Assembly (NCBI RefSeq): GCF_023195515.1
Contig: NZ_JALPKR020000002.1
Location: forward strand, 2,147,001 to 2,211,000
Source of the DNA: Variovorax sp. S12S4
GTDB lineage: Bacteria; Pseudomonadota; Gammaproteobacteria; Burkholderiales; Burkholderiaceae_C
Reading direction: 5' to 3'
DNA length: 64,000 nucleotides
The first letter of the stretch is position 1; each line of letters starts with the position of its first letter. Shown here piece after piece: positions 18,408 to 27,094 of the stretch. Position numbers and translations under genes: made by a program. The notes beneath the pieces were generated by a model. That model saw nothing but the letters and a program-made list of their open reading frames with translations, was not told where the DNA came from and ran no database searches.

Positions 18408-20975
18408 CTGCGGAAGCCAGCAGCGTTCTGCCTGCGGCGCTGGAAGCCGCGCGCGGCCGGCTGTTCGGCGAGGATGGCGAGGGCGTGTTCTTCGTGCCCG
18501 TGAGGCACCACAGCCCGGCCTGCGCATTCGCATTGAGGGCGCTGCTGCGCGAGATCAGGCCGGCGGCTGTGCTGGTCGAAGGACCGGACGACCTGAACGC
18601 CCTGCTGCCGCTGCTGCAGCACGCACGGACCAAGGCTCCCGTTGCATGGCTGTGCCAGAGCACCCGGCAGGTGCCGGTCGACGACCCCGACTCGGAAGAG
18701 AAGACGCGCACGGAATCGCGTGCGTCGTTCTTTCCGTTTTGCGACTACAGCCCCGAGTGGATTGCCGTGCGCGAAGGCGCGGCGCTCGGCGCACGCCTGG
18801 GGCTGATCGATCTTCCCTGGAGCGACAAGGCCTGGCATCGCGACGAAGGCGAGGAAGGCGAAGGGCGAGGGCGATGCACGCGACACAGCGCGCAGCCTGA
18901 TGGAAGAGCGCCATTTCGCACACAGCCGCTACCTGAACGCCATGGCCGCCCAGCTCGGCTGCGTCGACCACCAGGAGCTGTGGGATCGGCTGTTCGAACT
19001 GCGCACGTCGGCCGCTCTCGGCGACTGGCGCGCTTTCTTCTCCGACGTGTTCAGCTGGTGCGCGATGGCGCGGCTCGACTACGAGCCCGAGGTGCTCGAG
19101 GCCGAGCTGAGCCTGCCGCGGGAGCGCCACATGGCGGCGCACATCCGCCGCTGGCGCAACGAGGTCGAGGGGCCGATCGTGGTCGTCACCGGCGGCTTCC
19201 ACACGCTCGAGCTGGTCAACCGGTGGCAGAAGGCCAAGCCCTCGAAGGCGCCCGCCGGCAAGGACGCACCGGACAACGCATGGCTGATCCGCTACAGCTT
19301 CGAGCGGCTCGACGCGCTCAACGGCTATGCCTCGGGCATGCCGTCGCCCGGCTATTACCAGCAGGTGTGGGAACGCCTCGAAGCCGGCGAGGCCGATCCC
19401 TTCACCGCGGTGGCGCTCGACAGCCTCACCCGCTTTGCGCGCCAGACCCGCGCGCAGGACCATGCCGATGCGGTGTCCACCGCGCTCGTGCAGGCCGCCG
19501 CCGCGCAGGCCATGCGGCTTGCGGCGCTGCGCGGCAATGCCGGTCCCGGCCGGCAGGACCTGCTCGATGCGATCCGCTCCTGCTTCATCAAGGGCGCCAT
19601 CGACGAAGGCACACGTGGCTTTACCGCCGACCTGCGCTCCTTTCTGAGCGGCACGCGCATCGGCGACGTGCCGCCTTCGGCAGGCTCGCCCCCGCTGATC
19701 GAGGATGCGCGCAGGCTCGCCCGCCAGGCCGGCGTGCGGCTGGACGACAGCACCGCGCGCGTGGCGCGGCTGGACCTTTATCGCAAGCCTTCGCACCGCG
19801 AGCGCAGCCGCTTCTTCCATGCCATGGCGTACCTCGACGCGGGGCTGGGCACCTGGCTCGCGGGGCCGGATTTTCTTGGCAACAGCCGCTTGCACCTGCT
19901 GTTCGAAGAGTGGCGTGCCGCCTGGTCGCCGCTGGTGGAGGCCCGGCTCATCGAGCTGGCGGCCGAAGGCGCAAGCGTGGGGGCCGTTTGCATGGCCAAG
20001 CTGCGCAAGGAAGAAGCCGCGCTTTCCGACCAGGGCCGCGGACGCAGCGCGAGCGCGGCCGTGGCGCTGTTGATGCGCGCCTGCCTGGTCGGTCTGCAGT
20101 CGCGCCTTCCCCAGCTGCTGTCGATGCTGTCCACGCACCTCGACGAAGATGCCTCGCTCGGCTCGGTGGTCGAGTGCGGGCACCGGCTCGTCACGCTCTG
20201 GCGTGCGCGGGAGCCGCTGGGCGTGCAACAGCATCCGCAGCTGCGCAGCCTGCTGGAGCGAGTGTGGCCCGCGGCGCTGTTCCTGCTGCCCGATGTGGGC
20301 GGTTGCCCCGAAGAGGGTGAGACGGGCGCGGTGAAGCAACTGCTTTCACTGCGCGAGCTTGGGCGCCTGCTGGCCTCGCTGCAAGCCGAACTGGGGGAAG
20401 CCGGCGACGGTGCCATCGACCTCGACCTGCTGCGAACGCAGCTCGAACGATTCGCGACCGGCGCATCGGTAGCGCCCGCCGTGGCGGGCGCTGCTTCGGC
20501 CCTGCTGTACCTTGACGGGCACTGGGACGAGAACGCGCTCGACACCGTGGTGCGCCGGCGCTTCGGCGCGGGCGCAGAGCCGCGCGAAGCGGTGCGTTTT
20601 CTCAACGGGGTAATGGCCGCGGCGCCTGAACTGCTGCTGCGCCTGCCTGCGCTGCTCGAAGGCCTCGACGGCCTGGTGCAGGGCTGGGACGCCGAAGCCT
20701 TTGTGGCGCATCTGCCCGATCTGCGGCAGGCCTTCACGCGCCTCAAGCCGCAGGAGACCTCCGACCTGGCCGGCCGCGTTGCCGCGCTGCACGGCATGGG
20801 CGAAGCAGAGGGCGATGCGCTCTACCAGATGCACTACGAAACCACCGAACAAGACCTGCACGAAGGCGCACAGCTGCAGCTCGCGCTGGCCGAGTGCATG
20901 CGCCGCGACGGGCTTGCCGCGTGGCTGGCCGCCTCGGAGCACAAGAAGAACAACAACATCGAAAGCGCGTCATGA
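18398..20975 (+). pseudogene. DUF5682 protein (YehM-like), apparent single-base frameshift
   Basis: GTG at 18398 overlaps the MoxR stop (ATG at 18365 is an alternative). The N-terminal part contains the family signature VFFVPVRHHSPACAFALRALL and VLVEGPDDLNALLPLL, then FFPFCDYSPEWIAVREG. The frame breaks at about 18861-18871 in GAAGGGCGAGGGC: one extra G moves the protein into the frame that continues MEERHFAHSRYLNAMA and VVTGGFHTLELVNRW through to HKKNNNIESAS at 20975. Restored length is about 858 residues, in the range of YehM-like proteins. The stop overlaps the next start (ATGA). The family links MoxR/VWA modules to unknown substrates; HHSPAC and EGPDD look like conserved active-site-type motifs, but no reaction is known. 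Confidence 0.8.
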
Positions 20976-22654
20976 CCATCGATCTCCAGACGCTCAAGTG
21001 CGGCGAATGCGGCAGCAACGCGCTCAAGCGCACCGGCCTGAACCAGTACGCCTGCCAGCACTGCGGCTCGGTGACGCTGGTGGAGGACAACGTTTCCGAC
21101 CGGCTCGACCGCGTGCTCGAACAGGTCAAGAACGAGGCCGGGCGCCGGCTCGCGGCCGACGAGGTGCAGCGGCGCAAGGCCATGCTGCGCAATGCCGGCA
21201 TCGGCGTGGCCGTCGTGGCGGTTGTGCTGCTGGTGAGCGCGGTGATCGGAATGCTGGCCGGCCCGCGGCCATCGACAAACGCTTCCGCGGCACGGCCCGT
21301 GGTTGCGCCGCCGGTTGATAGAACCATTCCGACGGACGGCCTGAAGCTCGGCGAGCCGCGCCAGGTGCTGGTGGGCGGCGGCAGCTCGGCCGTGCCCAAG
21401 CTGCTGGTGGTGGCGCGCAACGACACGGGCAAGCCGCTCGCACGTGCCGGCATCAAGGCCGTGTACTACGACGGCGACAACCGCGTTGAAGAGCGCACCG
21501 AGACGTTGCCGGTTTCCGTGCTCGAGCCGGGCGAGAGCGTGCCGGCGCTCATCGACATGCCGAGCGGCAAGAACGTCACGCGCCAGGAACTGACCGTGCA
21601 GAAGCTGGCCGAACCCTACAAGGCTGTGCAAGGCGAGCGCATGACCTTTGCGCGCGTGCGGCTGGTGCAGCAGGCCGAGCGGGTGCGGCTGGTGGGGCGC
21701 ATCGTCAACGCGCGCAAGGATGCGGCCATGCTCTCCGGCATCGACGTGCTGGCCACGCTGTACGACGACGCGGGGCAGGTGATCGGTTTGGGCCACGGCT
21801 ATGCGCAAGCCAACGAGCTCAAGCCCGGCGCGCAGACCTCGGTGGACCTGAGCATTGCCCGCTTCGGCCGTGCGGCGGCCATTGCGGCCTGGGACTACCG
21901 CATCGGCTACAACACCGTCGATGCCGGCGGCTCGCGCACCGCAGTACTCAACGCCGAGCGGCTGGTGCGCGCCGCGGGAGCGCCGGAAAGCTTCAACCCC
22001 GACCTGCGCCTGAGCACCGAAGACCTGCTGGCCGAGGACAGCGAGCGCTTCGATGCGAATCAGCTGGAACTGCTGCCGCTGGTGGCGGGGCGCAGCAACA
22101 TCCAGCGGCCGCTGTTCCTGACCGAGCTGGTGAACCGAAGCGCCGACGCGGTGGTGGTGGCGCCGGGCGGCGTGATCTCGCGCTTTGGCGGCAGCAAGGC
22201 CGACGGCACCACCGCCATTGCGGGGCTGGCCTACCTGTACCCGGGCGAGCGGTTTCCCATATTGCTGGAGCCGAACGCCGTGGAGCGCATCACCCAGACC
22301 CGAGTCGAGTGGAAGCCGATGCGCCGCGCCGCGCTGCCGGGCCCGCGCGCACCGCTGGAGGTGCAGGTCACGGGCACCAAGGCCGAGACGGGCAGCGTGC
22401 TGCTCAACTTCAGCCAGCGCTTCACTTACAAGAGCGTGGAGGTCACGGGCACGGTGAAGAACCCGGGCAACAACGTGGTCGGCAAGGTGCGCCTGTGGGT
22501 GAGTCTGCGCGACCGCAACGGGCAGCTCACCGGCTTCAGGCAGGTGCAGAACCTGCCGGCCATTGCGCCGGGCGAGAGCGTGCCGTTCCAGGTGGACGTG
22601 GAGCAGAACGGGCGGGATTTTGCGAGCGTTTCGACGCTATACCAAACCGAATAG
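20972..22654 (+). CDS. Zinc-ribbon, single-pass membrane protein, last gene of MoxR-VWA operon
   Basis: 560-residue protein, unrecognised as a whole. The N-terminus is a zinc ribbon with two CxxC pairs (LKCGECGS and YACQHCGS, residues 10-35), then a charged helix, one TM segment at about 72-92 (GIGVAVVAVVLLVSAVIGML), and a large presumably extracytoplasmic region with repeated beta-sandwich patterns (LLVVARNDTGKPLARAGIKA; VRLVGRIVNARKDAAMLSG; VEVTGTVKNPGNNVVGKVRL), similar to FxLYD-type domains. The ATG overlaps the DUF5682 stop. Topology suggests a membrane anchor with a cytoplasmic zinc ribbon that could dock the MoxR/VWA machinery (inference). Confidence 0.8.
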   Translation: MTIDLQTLKCGECGSNALKRTGLNQYACQHCGSVTLVEDNVSDRLDRVLEQVKNEAGRRLAADEVQRRKAMLRNAGIGVAVVAVVLLVSAVIGMLAGPRPSTNASAARPVVAPPVDRTIPTDGLKLGEPRQVLVGGGSSAVPKLLVVARNDTGKPLARAGIKAVYYDGDNRVEERTETLPVSVLEPGESVPALIDMPSGKNVTRQELTVQKLAEPYKAVQGERMTFARVRLVQQAERVRLVGRIVNARKDAAMLSGIDVLATLYDDAGQVIGLGHGYAQANELKPGAQTSVDLSIARFGRAAAIAAWDYRIGYNTVDAGGSRTAVLNAERLVRAAGAPESFNPDLRLSTEDLLAEDSERFDANQLELLPLVAGRSNIQRPLFLTELVNRSADAVVVAPGGVISRFGGSKADGTTAIAGLAYLYPGERFPILLEPNAVERITQTRVEWKPMRRAALPGPRAPLEVQVTGTKAETGSVLLNFSQRFTYKSVEVTGTVKNPGNNVVGKVRLWVSLRDRNGQLTGFRQVQNLPAIAPGESVPFQVDVEQNGRDFASVSTLYQTE

Positions 22655-22686
22655 CCCCGCCGCGGCGGCGTTGAGCGGTTCGCGCC

Positions 22687-23685
22687 ATGATGGCGCCCAT
22701 GATTCCGTTCTCGATCCTCGACCTCTCCCCGATCACCGAGGGCAGCGACGCCGCGCAGTCGTTCCGCAACTCGCTCTCGCTTGCGCAGCACGGCGAAAAG
22801 CTGGGCTACACGCGCTACTGGCTGGCGGAGCACCACGGCATGCCGGGTATTGCGAGCGCCGCGACCGCGGTGCTGCTGTCGTACATCGGCGCGGGCACCT
22901 CGACCATCCGCATCGGCGCCGGCGGCGTGATGCTGCCGAACCATTCGCCGCTGGTGATTGCCGAGCAGTTCGGCACGCTGGAGTCGCTGTACCCGGGGCG
23001 CATCGACCTTGGCCTGGGCCGCGCGCCCGGCTCCGACCAGCGCACCGCGCGTGCGCTGCGCCGCAATCTCGAGTCCGACGCCGACCGCTTTCCGCAGGAC
23101 GTGGTCGAGCTGATGGATTTCATGTCCAAGGAACCGCAGCAGCCCGTGCGCGCGGTGCCCGGCGCGGGGCTCGAGGTGCCGGTGTGGATTCTGGGCTCGA
23201 GCACCTTCGGCGCCCAGCTGGCCGCGCACCTGGGCCTGCCCTATGCGTTTGCCTCGCACTTTGCGCCGCAGCAGCTCATGCAGGCGATCCAGATCTACCG
23301 CGAGACCTTCAAGCCTTCGGCCCAGTTGCAGAAGCCGTACGTGATGCTGGGCTTCAACGTGTTCGTGGCCGATACCGATGAAGAGGCCGAGTTCCGCGCC
23401 ACCTCATGGCAGCAGGCCTTCGTGAACCTGCGCAGCGGCCGGCCGGGACGCCTGCCGCCGCCTGTCGAGAACTACCGGCAGAAGGTGGGCCCGGCGGAGA
23501 ACGCGCTGCTCGATTCGGTGCTGTCGTGCTCGGCCGTGGGTTCGCCCGCCAGGGTGCGCGAAGGCGTACAGGCCTTCATCGAGCGCACCGGCGCCGACGA
23601 GCTGATGATCACCTCGCAGGTGTTCGACCACGTGGCGCGGCTGCGCTCGTACGAGCTGCTGGCCGGCTTGCGCAGCCAGGGCTGA
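22687..23685 (+). CDS. LLM-class flavin-dependent oxidoreductase (MsnO8/YhbW-like)
   Basis: 332-residue luciferase-like monooxygenase, a TIM-barrel enzyme that uses reduced flavin supplied in trans to oxidise an unknown small substrate. Diagnostic stretches are [20 protein letters not shown] near the N-terminus, [41 protein letters not shown] (in part) and [15 protein letters not shown]. These match the MsnO8/YhbW subgroup. Three candidate ATGs (22687, 22690, 22699) are in frame; the most upstream is given. It starts 32 bases after the large operon and could be read through from it, but its family is a common stand-alone gene. Confidence 0.88.
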   Translation: MMAPMIPFSILDLSPITEGSDAAQSFRNSLSLAQHGEKLGYTRYWLAEHHGMPGIASAATAVLLSYIGAGTSTIRIGAGGVMLPNHSPLVIAEQFGTLESLYPGRIDLGLGRAPGSDQRTARALRRNLESDADRFPQDVVELMDFMSKEPQQPVRAVPGAGLEVPVWILGSSTFGAQLAAHLGLPYAFASHFAPQQLMQAIQIYRETFKPSAQLQKPYVMLGFNVFVADTDEEAEFRATSWQQAFVNLRSGRPGRLPPPVENYRQKVGPAENALLDSVLSCSAVGSPARVREGVQAFIERTGADELMITSQVFDHVARLRSYELLAGLRSQG

Positions 23686-23735
23686 TTTCCCCCACGCCGC
23701 CCGCCCCGGCGCGGGGCTGGGACAATGGCGGGCTT

Positions 23736-24848
23736 ATGGAAAAGCAACGGATCGTGGTGGGACTGAGCGGCGGAGTCGATTCCGCCGTGACGGCGCACCT
23801 GCTCAAGAAGCAGGGGCACGAGGTGGTCGGCATCTTCATGAAGAACTGGGAAGACGACGATGACAGCGAATACTGCTCGTCGAACATCGACTTCGTAGAC
23901 GCCGCCAGCGTGGCCGACGTGCTGGGCATCGAGATCGAGCACGTCAATTTCGCTGCCGACTACAAGGACCGCGTCTTCGCCGAGTTCCTGCGCGAATACA
24001 AGGCCGGCCGCACGCCCAACCCCGACGTGCTGTGCAATGCCGAAATCAAGTTCAAGGCCTTTCTCGACCATGCGATGCGCCTGGGCGCCGAGAAGATCGC
24101 CACCGGCCACTACGCGCGCGTGCGGCTGAACGAGGCCACGGGCAAGCACGAACTGCTCAAGGGGCTCGATCCGGCCAAGGACCAGAGCTACTTTTTGCAT
24201 CGGCTCAACCAGGCGCAGCTGTCGAAAACGCTGTTCCCCGTGGGCGAACTGCACAAGACCGAAGTGCGCCGCATTGCGGAAGAGATCGGCCTGCCCAACG
24301 CGAAGAAGAAGGATTCGACCGGTATCTGCTTCATCGGCGAGCGGCCGTTCCGCGAGTTCCTGAACCGCTACATCTCCAAGGAGCCGGGGCCGATCAAGGA
24401 CGACCGCGGACGCAAGCTCGGAGAGCACCAGGGCCTGAGCTTCTACACGCTGGGCCAGCGGCAGGGGCTCGGCATCGGCGGCGTCAAGGACAAGGGGGCG
24501 CAGCGCGGATCGGGCGACCACTCGCCGTGGTTCGTGGCGCGCAAGGACGTCGAGAAGAACACGTTGTGGGTGGTGCAGGGCCATGACCATCCCTGGCTGC
24601 TGTCTTCCGCGCTCACGGCGGGCGATGCGAGCTGGGTTTCCGGCGAGGCGCCCGCGCCGGGCAGCTATGGCTCGAAGGCGCGCTACCGCCAGGCCGATGC
24701 GGCCTGCGACATGGCCAGGGTGGAGGATGCCGGTAGCGAGGCGGCCTTCAGCCTGCGCTTCGGCGAACCGCAGTGGGCCGTCACGCCCGGCCAATCGGCC
24801 GTGCTCTACGATGGCGAGCGCTGCCTCGGGGGCGGCGTCATCGTCTGA
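23736..24848 (+). CDS. mnmA: tRNA-specific 2-thiouridylase MnmA
   Basis: 370 residues. MnmA adenylates and thiolates U34 of tRNA-Lys, -Glu and -Gln, taking sulfur from the IscS-TusE relay. The PP-loop SGGVDS lies at residues 10-15. The catalytic cysteines are in [12 protein letters not shown] and in [13 protein letters not shown]. The [14 protein letters not shown] segment is typical of the proteobacterial enzyme. Length is usual. The ATG at 23736 is close after a GACAAT -10-like element. The convergent nudJ gene 30 bases downstream preserves a nudJ-mnmA neighbourhood also known from enterobacteria. Confidence 0.97.
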   Translation: MEKQRIVVGLSGGVDSAVTAHLLKKQGHEVVGIFMKNWEDDDDSEYCSSNIDFVDAASVADVLGIEIEHVNFAADYKDRVFAEFLREYKAGRTPNPDVLCNAEIKFKAFLDHAMRLGAEKIATGHYARVRLNEATGKHELLKGLDPAKDQSYFLHRLNQAQLSKTLFPVGELHKTEVRRIAEEIGLPNAKKKDSTGICFIGERPFREFLNRYISKEPGPIKDDRGRKLGEHQGLSFYTLGQRQGLGIGGVKDKGAQRGSGDHSPWFVARKDVEKNTLWVVQGHDHPWLLSSALTAGDASWVSGEAPAPGSYGSKARYRQADAACDMARVEDAGSEAAFSLRFGEPQWAVTPGQSAVLYDGERCLGGGVIV

Positions 24849-24878
24849 TTCGCCTGCCGCAGTGCGCAGCGCCGTTTG

Positions 24879-25358
24879 TCAGCGCACCGATTCGTCGACG
24901 TGGATCAGATCGAGCGGATACCGCTTGCCGGCCAGATAGTCTTCGACGCACTGCAAGAGCAGCGGGCTGCGGTGGCGCGGCACGCTGGCGCGGATTTCAT
25001 CCGCGCTCATCCACACGGTGCGGACAATGCCTTCGTCCAGCGGCCGGCCGGCTTCTTCCGCACCGAGCCTCCCGGCAAAGGCAAAGCGCATGTAGGTCAC
25101 GTCTTCCTTGCTGCCGGTGCGGTGGCTCGAGCGCGCCATGTAGATGCCGATCAGCGCGGTGGGCGTGAAGGCGTGAGCGGTTTCTTCCAGCGTTTCGCGG
25201 GCGCAGCCTTCGACGGGCGACTCGCCGGGGTCGAGGTGCCCGGCCGGCGTGTTGAGCCGGAGCCCTTGGGCCGTCTGTTCCTCGACCAGCAGAAAGCGGC
25301 CGTTCTGCTCGATCACCGCGGCCACGGTGACATTGGGTTTCCAGCGCGGAGTCGTCAT
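24879..25358 (-). CDS. nudJ: NUDIX hydrolase, NudJ-like phosphatase
   Basis: 159-residue Nudix protein. The Nudix box is complete: G40, E46, R54-E55 and E58-E59 (GHLDPGES and ARETLEET), which bind the catalytic metals. NudJ in E. coli hydrolyses HMP-PP, thiamine diphosphate and nucleoside triphosphates. The ending LDLIHVDESVR and location beside mnmA support NudJ rather than another Nudix family. Eleven or so bases separate its start from the upstream DUF4019-like gene stop on the same strand, so the two may be cotranscribed. Confidence 0.88.
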   Translation of the reverse strand: MTTPRWKPNVTVAAVIEQNGRFLLVEEQTAQGLRLNTPAGHLDPGESPVEGCARETLEETAHAFTPTALIGIYMARSSHRTGSKEDVTYMRFAFAGRLGAEEAGRPLDEGIVRTVWMSADEIRASVPRHRSPLLLQCVEDYLAGKRYPLDLIHVDESVR

Positions 25359-25371
25359 TGCAATGGTTTTT

Positions 25372-25818
25372 TTAGCGCAGCACGTAGCTGCTGAAGCGCC
25401 AGATGCGATCGCGATCCAGGTGAAAGCTCACGAGTTCGCGCACGGTGCCATCCGGCTTGTTGCTGAAACGGGTCTCGTACTCGATGCTGACATATTGGCC
25501 GGCCGTGTCGGTGTCCGGGTCGGCCACGGCCTGCCGGTTGACTGCGACCCAGGTTCGCTGCAAAGGCGCACCGAGCGGCGAACGGCTCTTGGAAAGCTTG
25601 GCTACAAAGTCGGTGCGGGTCACGCGTTTTCGGGTGGCCTGGGTGGCGCCGGACCAGAGTTCCTCGGCCTTGCCCTGGTCGATCATCTGGATGGCCTGCA
25701 TGCCGCCCTGCACCATGTCGCTGGCCTCCACGTCCTGCGCAGCCGCGGTACCGACGAGAAGGCTCCAAAGCACTGCAGCGGTCAGCAGCAGCCGGGTTGT
25801 GGGGTGCATTGGCTTCAT
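25372..25818 (-). CDS. Secreted DUF4019-like protein
   Basis: 148-residue predicted periplasmic protein. The ATG at 25818 gives MKPMHPTTRLLLTAAVLWSL, a signal peptide cleaved after AAA-QDVEAS; a second ATG is three codons later. The mature protein has the pattern of DUF4019: helical start (MVQGGMQAIQMIDQGKAEELW), FVAKLSKSRSPLGAPLQRTW, then YVSIEYETRFSNK and a C-terminal WRFSSYVLR strand, as in NTF2-like folds. No catalytic residues are evident. It lies between nudJ and a response regulator on the same strand. Function unknown. Confidence 0.75.
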   Translation of the reverse strand: MKPMHPTTRLLLTAAVLWSLLVGTAAAQDVEASDMVQGGMQAIQMIDQGKAEELWSGATQATRKRVTRTDFVAKLSKSRSPLGAPLQRTWVAVNRQAVADPDTDTAGQYVSIEYETRFSNKPDGTVRELVSFHLDRDRIWRFSSYVLR

Positions 25819-25933
25819 TTCTGGTACGGCGGTGGAATGAAGCGGTTGGAGACAGTATCCCGGCGGAGATTCCCCGCCGGTTAGATCCGACGCTACCCGC
25901 ACCGCCGATACGGCACGGCAAACCGTTGGCGGC

Positions 25934-26647
25934 CTACCGGGCGAGACTGCTGGAACGGGTGTTCGGCTCGACGGTTTCCAGCCGATAGCCCATGCCGTAG
26001 ATGGCCAGCAGCAGGAATCCGCTCGACGGGCGCAAGGCCAGCTTGGTTCGCAGGCGCGAGATATGGGTGTCGAGCGAACGCGAGAGCGCTTCCACGCCAA
26101 GTCCCCACACCGCCTCGTGCAGGTATTCGCGCGACAGCAGGCGGCCCAGGTTCTGGAACAGGAACAGGGCCAGTTCGTACTCGCGGTTCTTCAGGTCGAC
26201 CTGCACGCCCTTGACCTTGAGGATGCGCGAGGGCGGATAGAAGTGATAGTCGCCGAACACCAGTTCGGCTTCGTGCTGGGCGGGGTACGAGCGGCGCAGC
26301 AGGGCGTTGACGCGGGCTTCGAGTTCCCTGGCGCGGTCGGGGTTGGCCATGAAGTCGTCGGCGCCGGCATTGAGCCCTTCGACCACGTCGGGGTCGTCGC
26401 GTTGGGCATTGACGAAAAGAATAGGCAGGCGGCTCTTGAGCTCGTTGCGCACGGCCTTCACCACGTCGATGCCCCGGATGTCGGGCAGCCCCCAATCGAG
26501 GATCAGCAGATCGAAGGTTTGCCGGCGCAGGGCCTGCAGCAGTGTTCGTCCTTCGGTGTAGGGGTGGCATTCGTGCCCGAACCCCGCCATTGCCTGGTTG
26601 ATCAGTTGAAGCTGATCAGGCTCGTGATCAAGTACTGCAATACGCAT
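25934..26647 (-). CDS. OmpR-family response regulator with atypical receiver
   Basis: 237 residues: receiver domain (1-115) and winged-helix DNA-binding domain (130-225; NREYELALFLFQNLGRLLSR and SLDTHISRLRTKL are the recognition region). The phospho-acceptor Asp51 is present (LLILDWGLPD). Two other near-universal residues are replaced: the Thr/Ser switch is Asn80 (ILFVNAQ) and the conserved Lys is Asn102 (FMANPD, where KP is usual). The acidic pocket reads LDHEPD instead of a clear DD pair. Phosphorylation-dependent switching may therefore be altered or lost (inference). No histidine kinase is adjacent. The gap upstream carries a dyad that may be its operator. Confidence 0.88.
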   Translation of the reverse strand: MRIAVLDHEPDQLQLINQAMAGFGHECHPYTEGRTLLQALRRQTFDLLILDWGLPDIRGIDVVKAVRNELKSRLPILFVNAQRDDPDVVEGLNAGADDFMANPDRARELEARVNALLRRSYPAQHEAELVFGDYHFYPPSRILKVKGVQVDLKNREYELALFLFQNLGRLLSREYLHEAVWGLGVEALSRSLDTHISRLRTKLALRPSSGFLLLAIYGMGYRLETVEPNTRSSSLAR

Positions 26648-26733
26648 TCCATCCCCTTCTGCCGACCATGCCAGCCTCTGAGTGCTGTCGAGAAAGAAGT
26701 GTATCTATCTGCGTCTGGGGTAATAAAGGTTGC

Positions 26734-26758
26734 GTCCAATTAATGCACGTTATTGGAC
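26734..26758. promoter_or_regulatory. Dyad GTCCAAT-N11-ATTGGAC upstream of the response regulator
   Basis: Perfect 7-bp inverted repeat with an 11-bp spacer, 87 bp before the response regulator start and beside a TAATAAA-rich stretch. The spacing is compatible with a dimeric winged-helix or helix-turn-helix regulator. The binding protein is unknown; autoregulation is a guess. Confidence 0.35.
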
Positions 26759-26859
26759 TCTTTCCCAGCAAACTGGAAGCAGTTGAGAACAATTGAAAAC
26801 ATATCGGGGCTTTGAGTGGCTGGCCGCGCCTTTCGCTTTGCCGTGCGGGCCGCAGGCGA

Positions 26860-26884
26860 TTGGGCAGGCGCGAGACCTGCCCAA
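26860..26884. other. Strong intergenic hairpin flanked by an A/T run
   Basis: TTGGGCAGG (26860-26868) pairs perfectly with CCTGCCCAA (26876-26884) around a 7-base loop, followed by five more A on the plus strand. The T-run precedes the stem on the minus strand, so it is not a normal terminator on either strand. It could be part of a small RNA or a leader structure. Confidence 0.35.
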
Positions 26885-27094
26885 AAAAACAGCAGTGCCG
26901 TCACGCCGACGAGCGGCGCAAACGGGCGGCGAGGTTTCCAGAGCGCGGCGCCGCTAGCATTTATGTAGCTACAAACGCAATGATCACGGTCATCAAGAGC
27001 CAATAGATACTGCGATTCAGGCGACAGTGATGGCCGTAATCTTGCTGTAAGCTCTGCCCGCGTTCCGTGTTGCCCTTGCCCTGAGGAGATCTCT

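Larger units (their letters stand above)
26648..27094. other. Intergenic region between the response regulator and pntAA
   Basis: 447 bp without a convincing gene between divergent genes. It contains a 7-bp dyad (26734-26758), a strong 9-bp hairpin (26860-26884), a perfect 8-bp palindrome GTAGCTAC around 26965-26972, and the pntAA ribosome site GAGGAG near 27082. A short minus-strand hydrophobic frame across about 26800-26950 has no good start codon or ribosome site and was not called. Confidence 0.5.

Noticed and set aside
16871..20320. Long plus-strand frame running through MoxR and DUF5682
   Set aside because: Only its piece at about 18398-18865 is coding (the DUF5682 N-terminus); the rest is out of frame with recognised proteins.
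7689..22654. Recent horizontal acquisition of the MoxR/VWA operon
   Set aside because: No integrase, tRNA site, insertion sequence or flanking direct repeat was seen, and codon and base usage look like the neighbouring core genes.
22657..22675. GC palindrome CCGCCGCGGCGG as terminator of the large operon
   Set aside because: There is no T-run after it and the next gene starts within 20 bases; it is probably simple GC-rich sequence.
26740..26960. Possible short secreted protein on the minus strand in the pntAA upstream gap
   Set aside because: It has a hydrophobic stretch but no suitable start codon or ribosome site, no Gly/Ala pattern of a mature domain, and contains the hairpin at 26860-26884.
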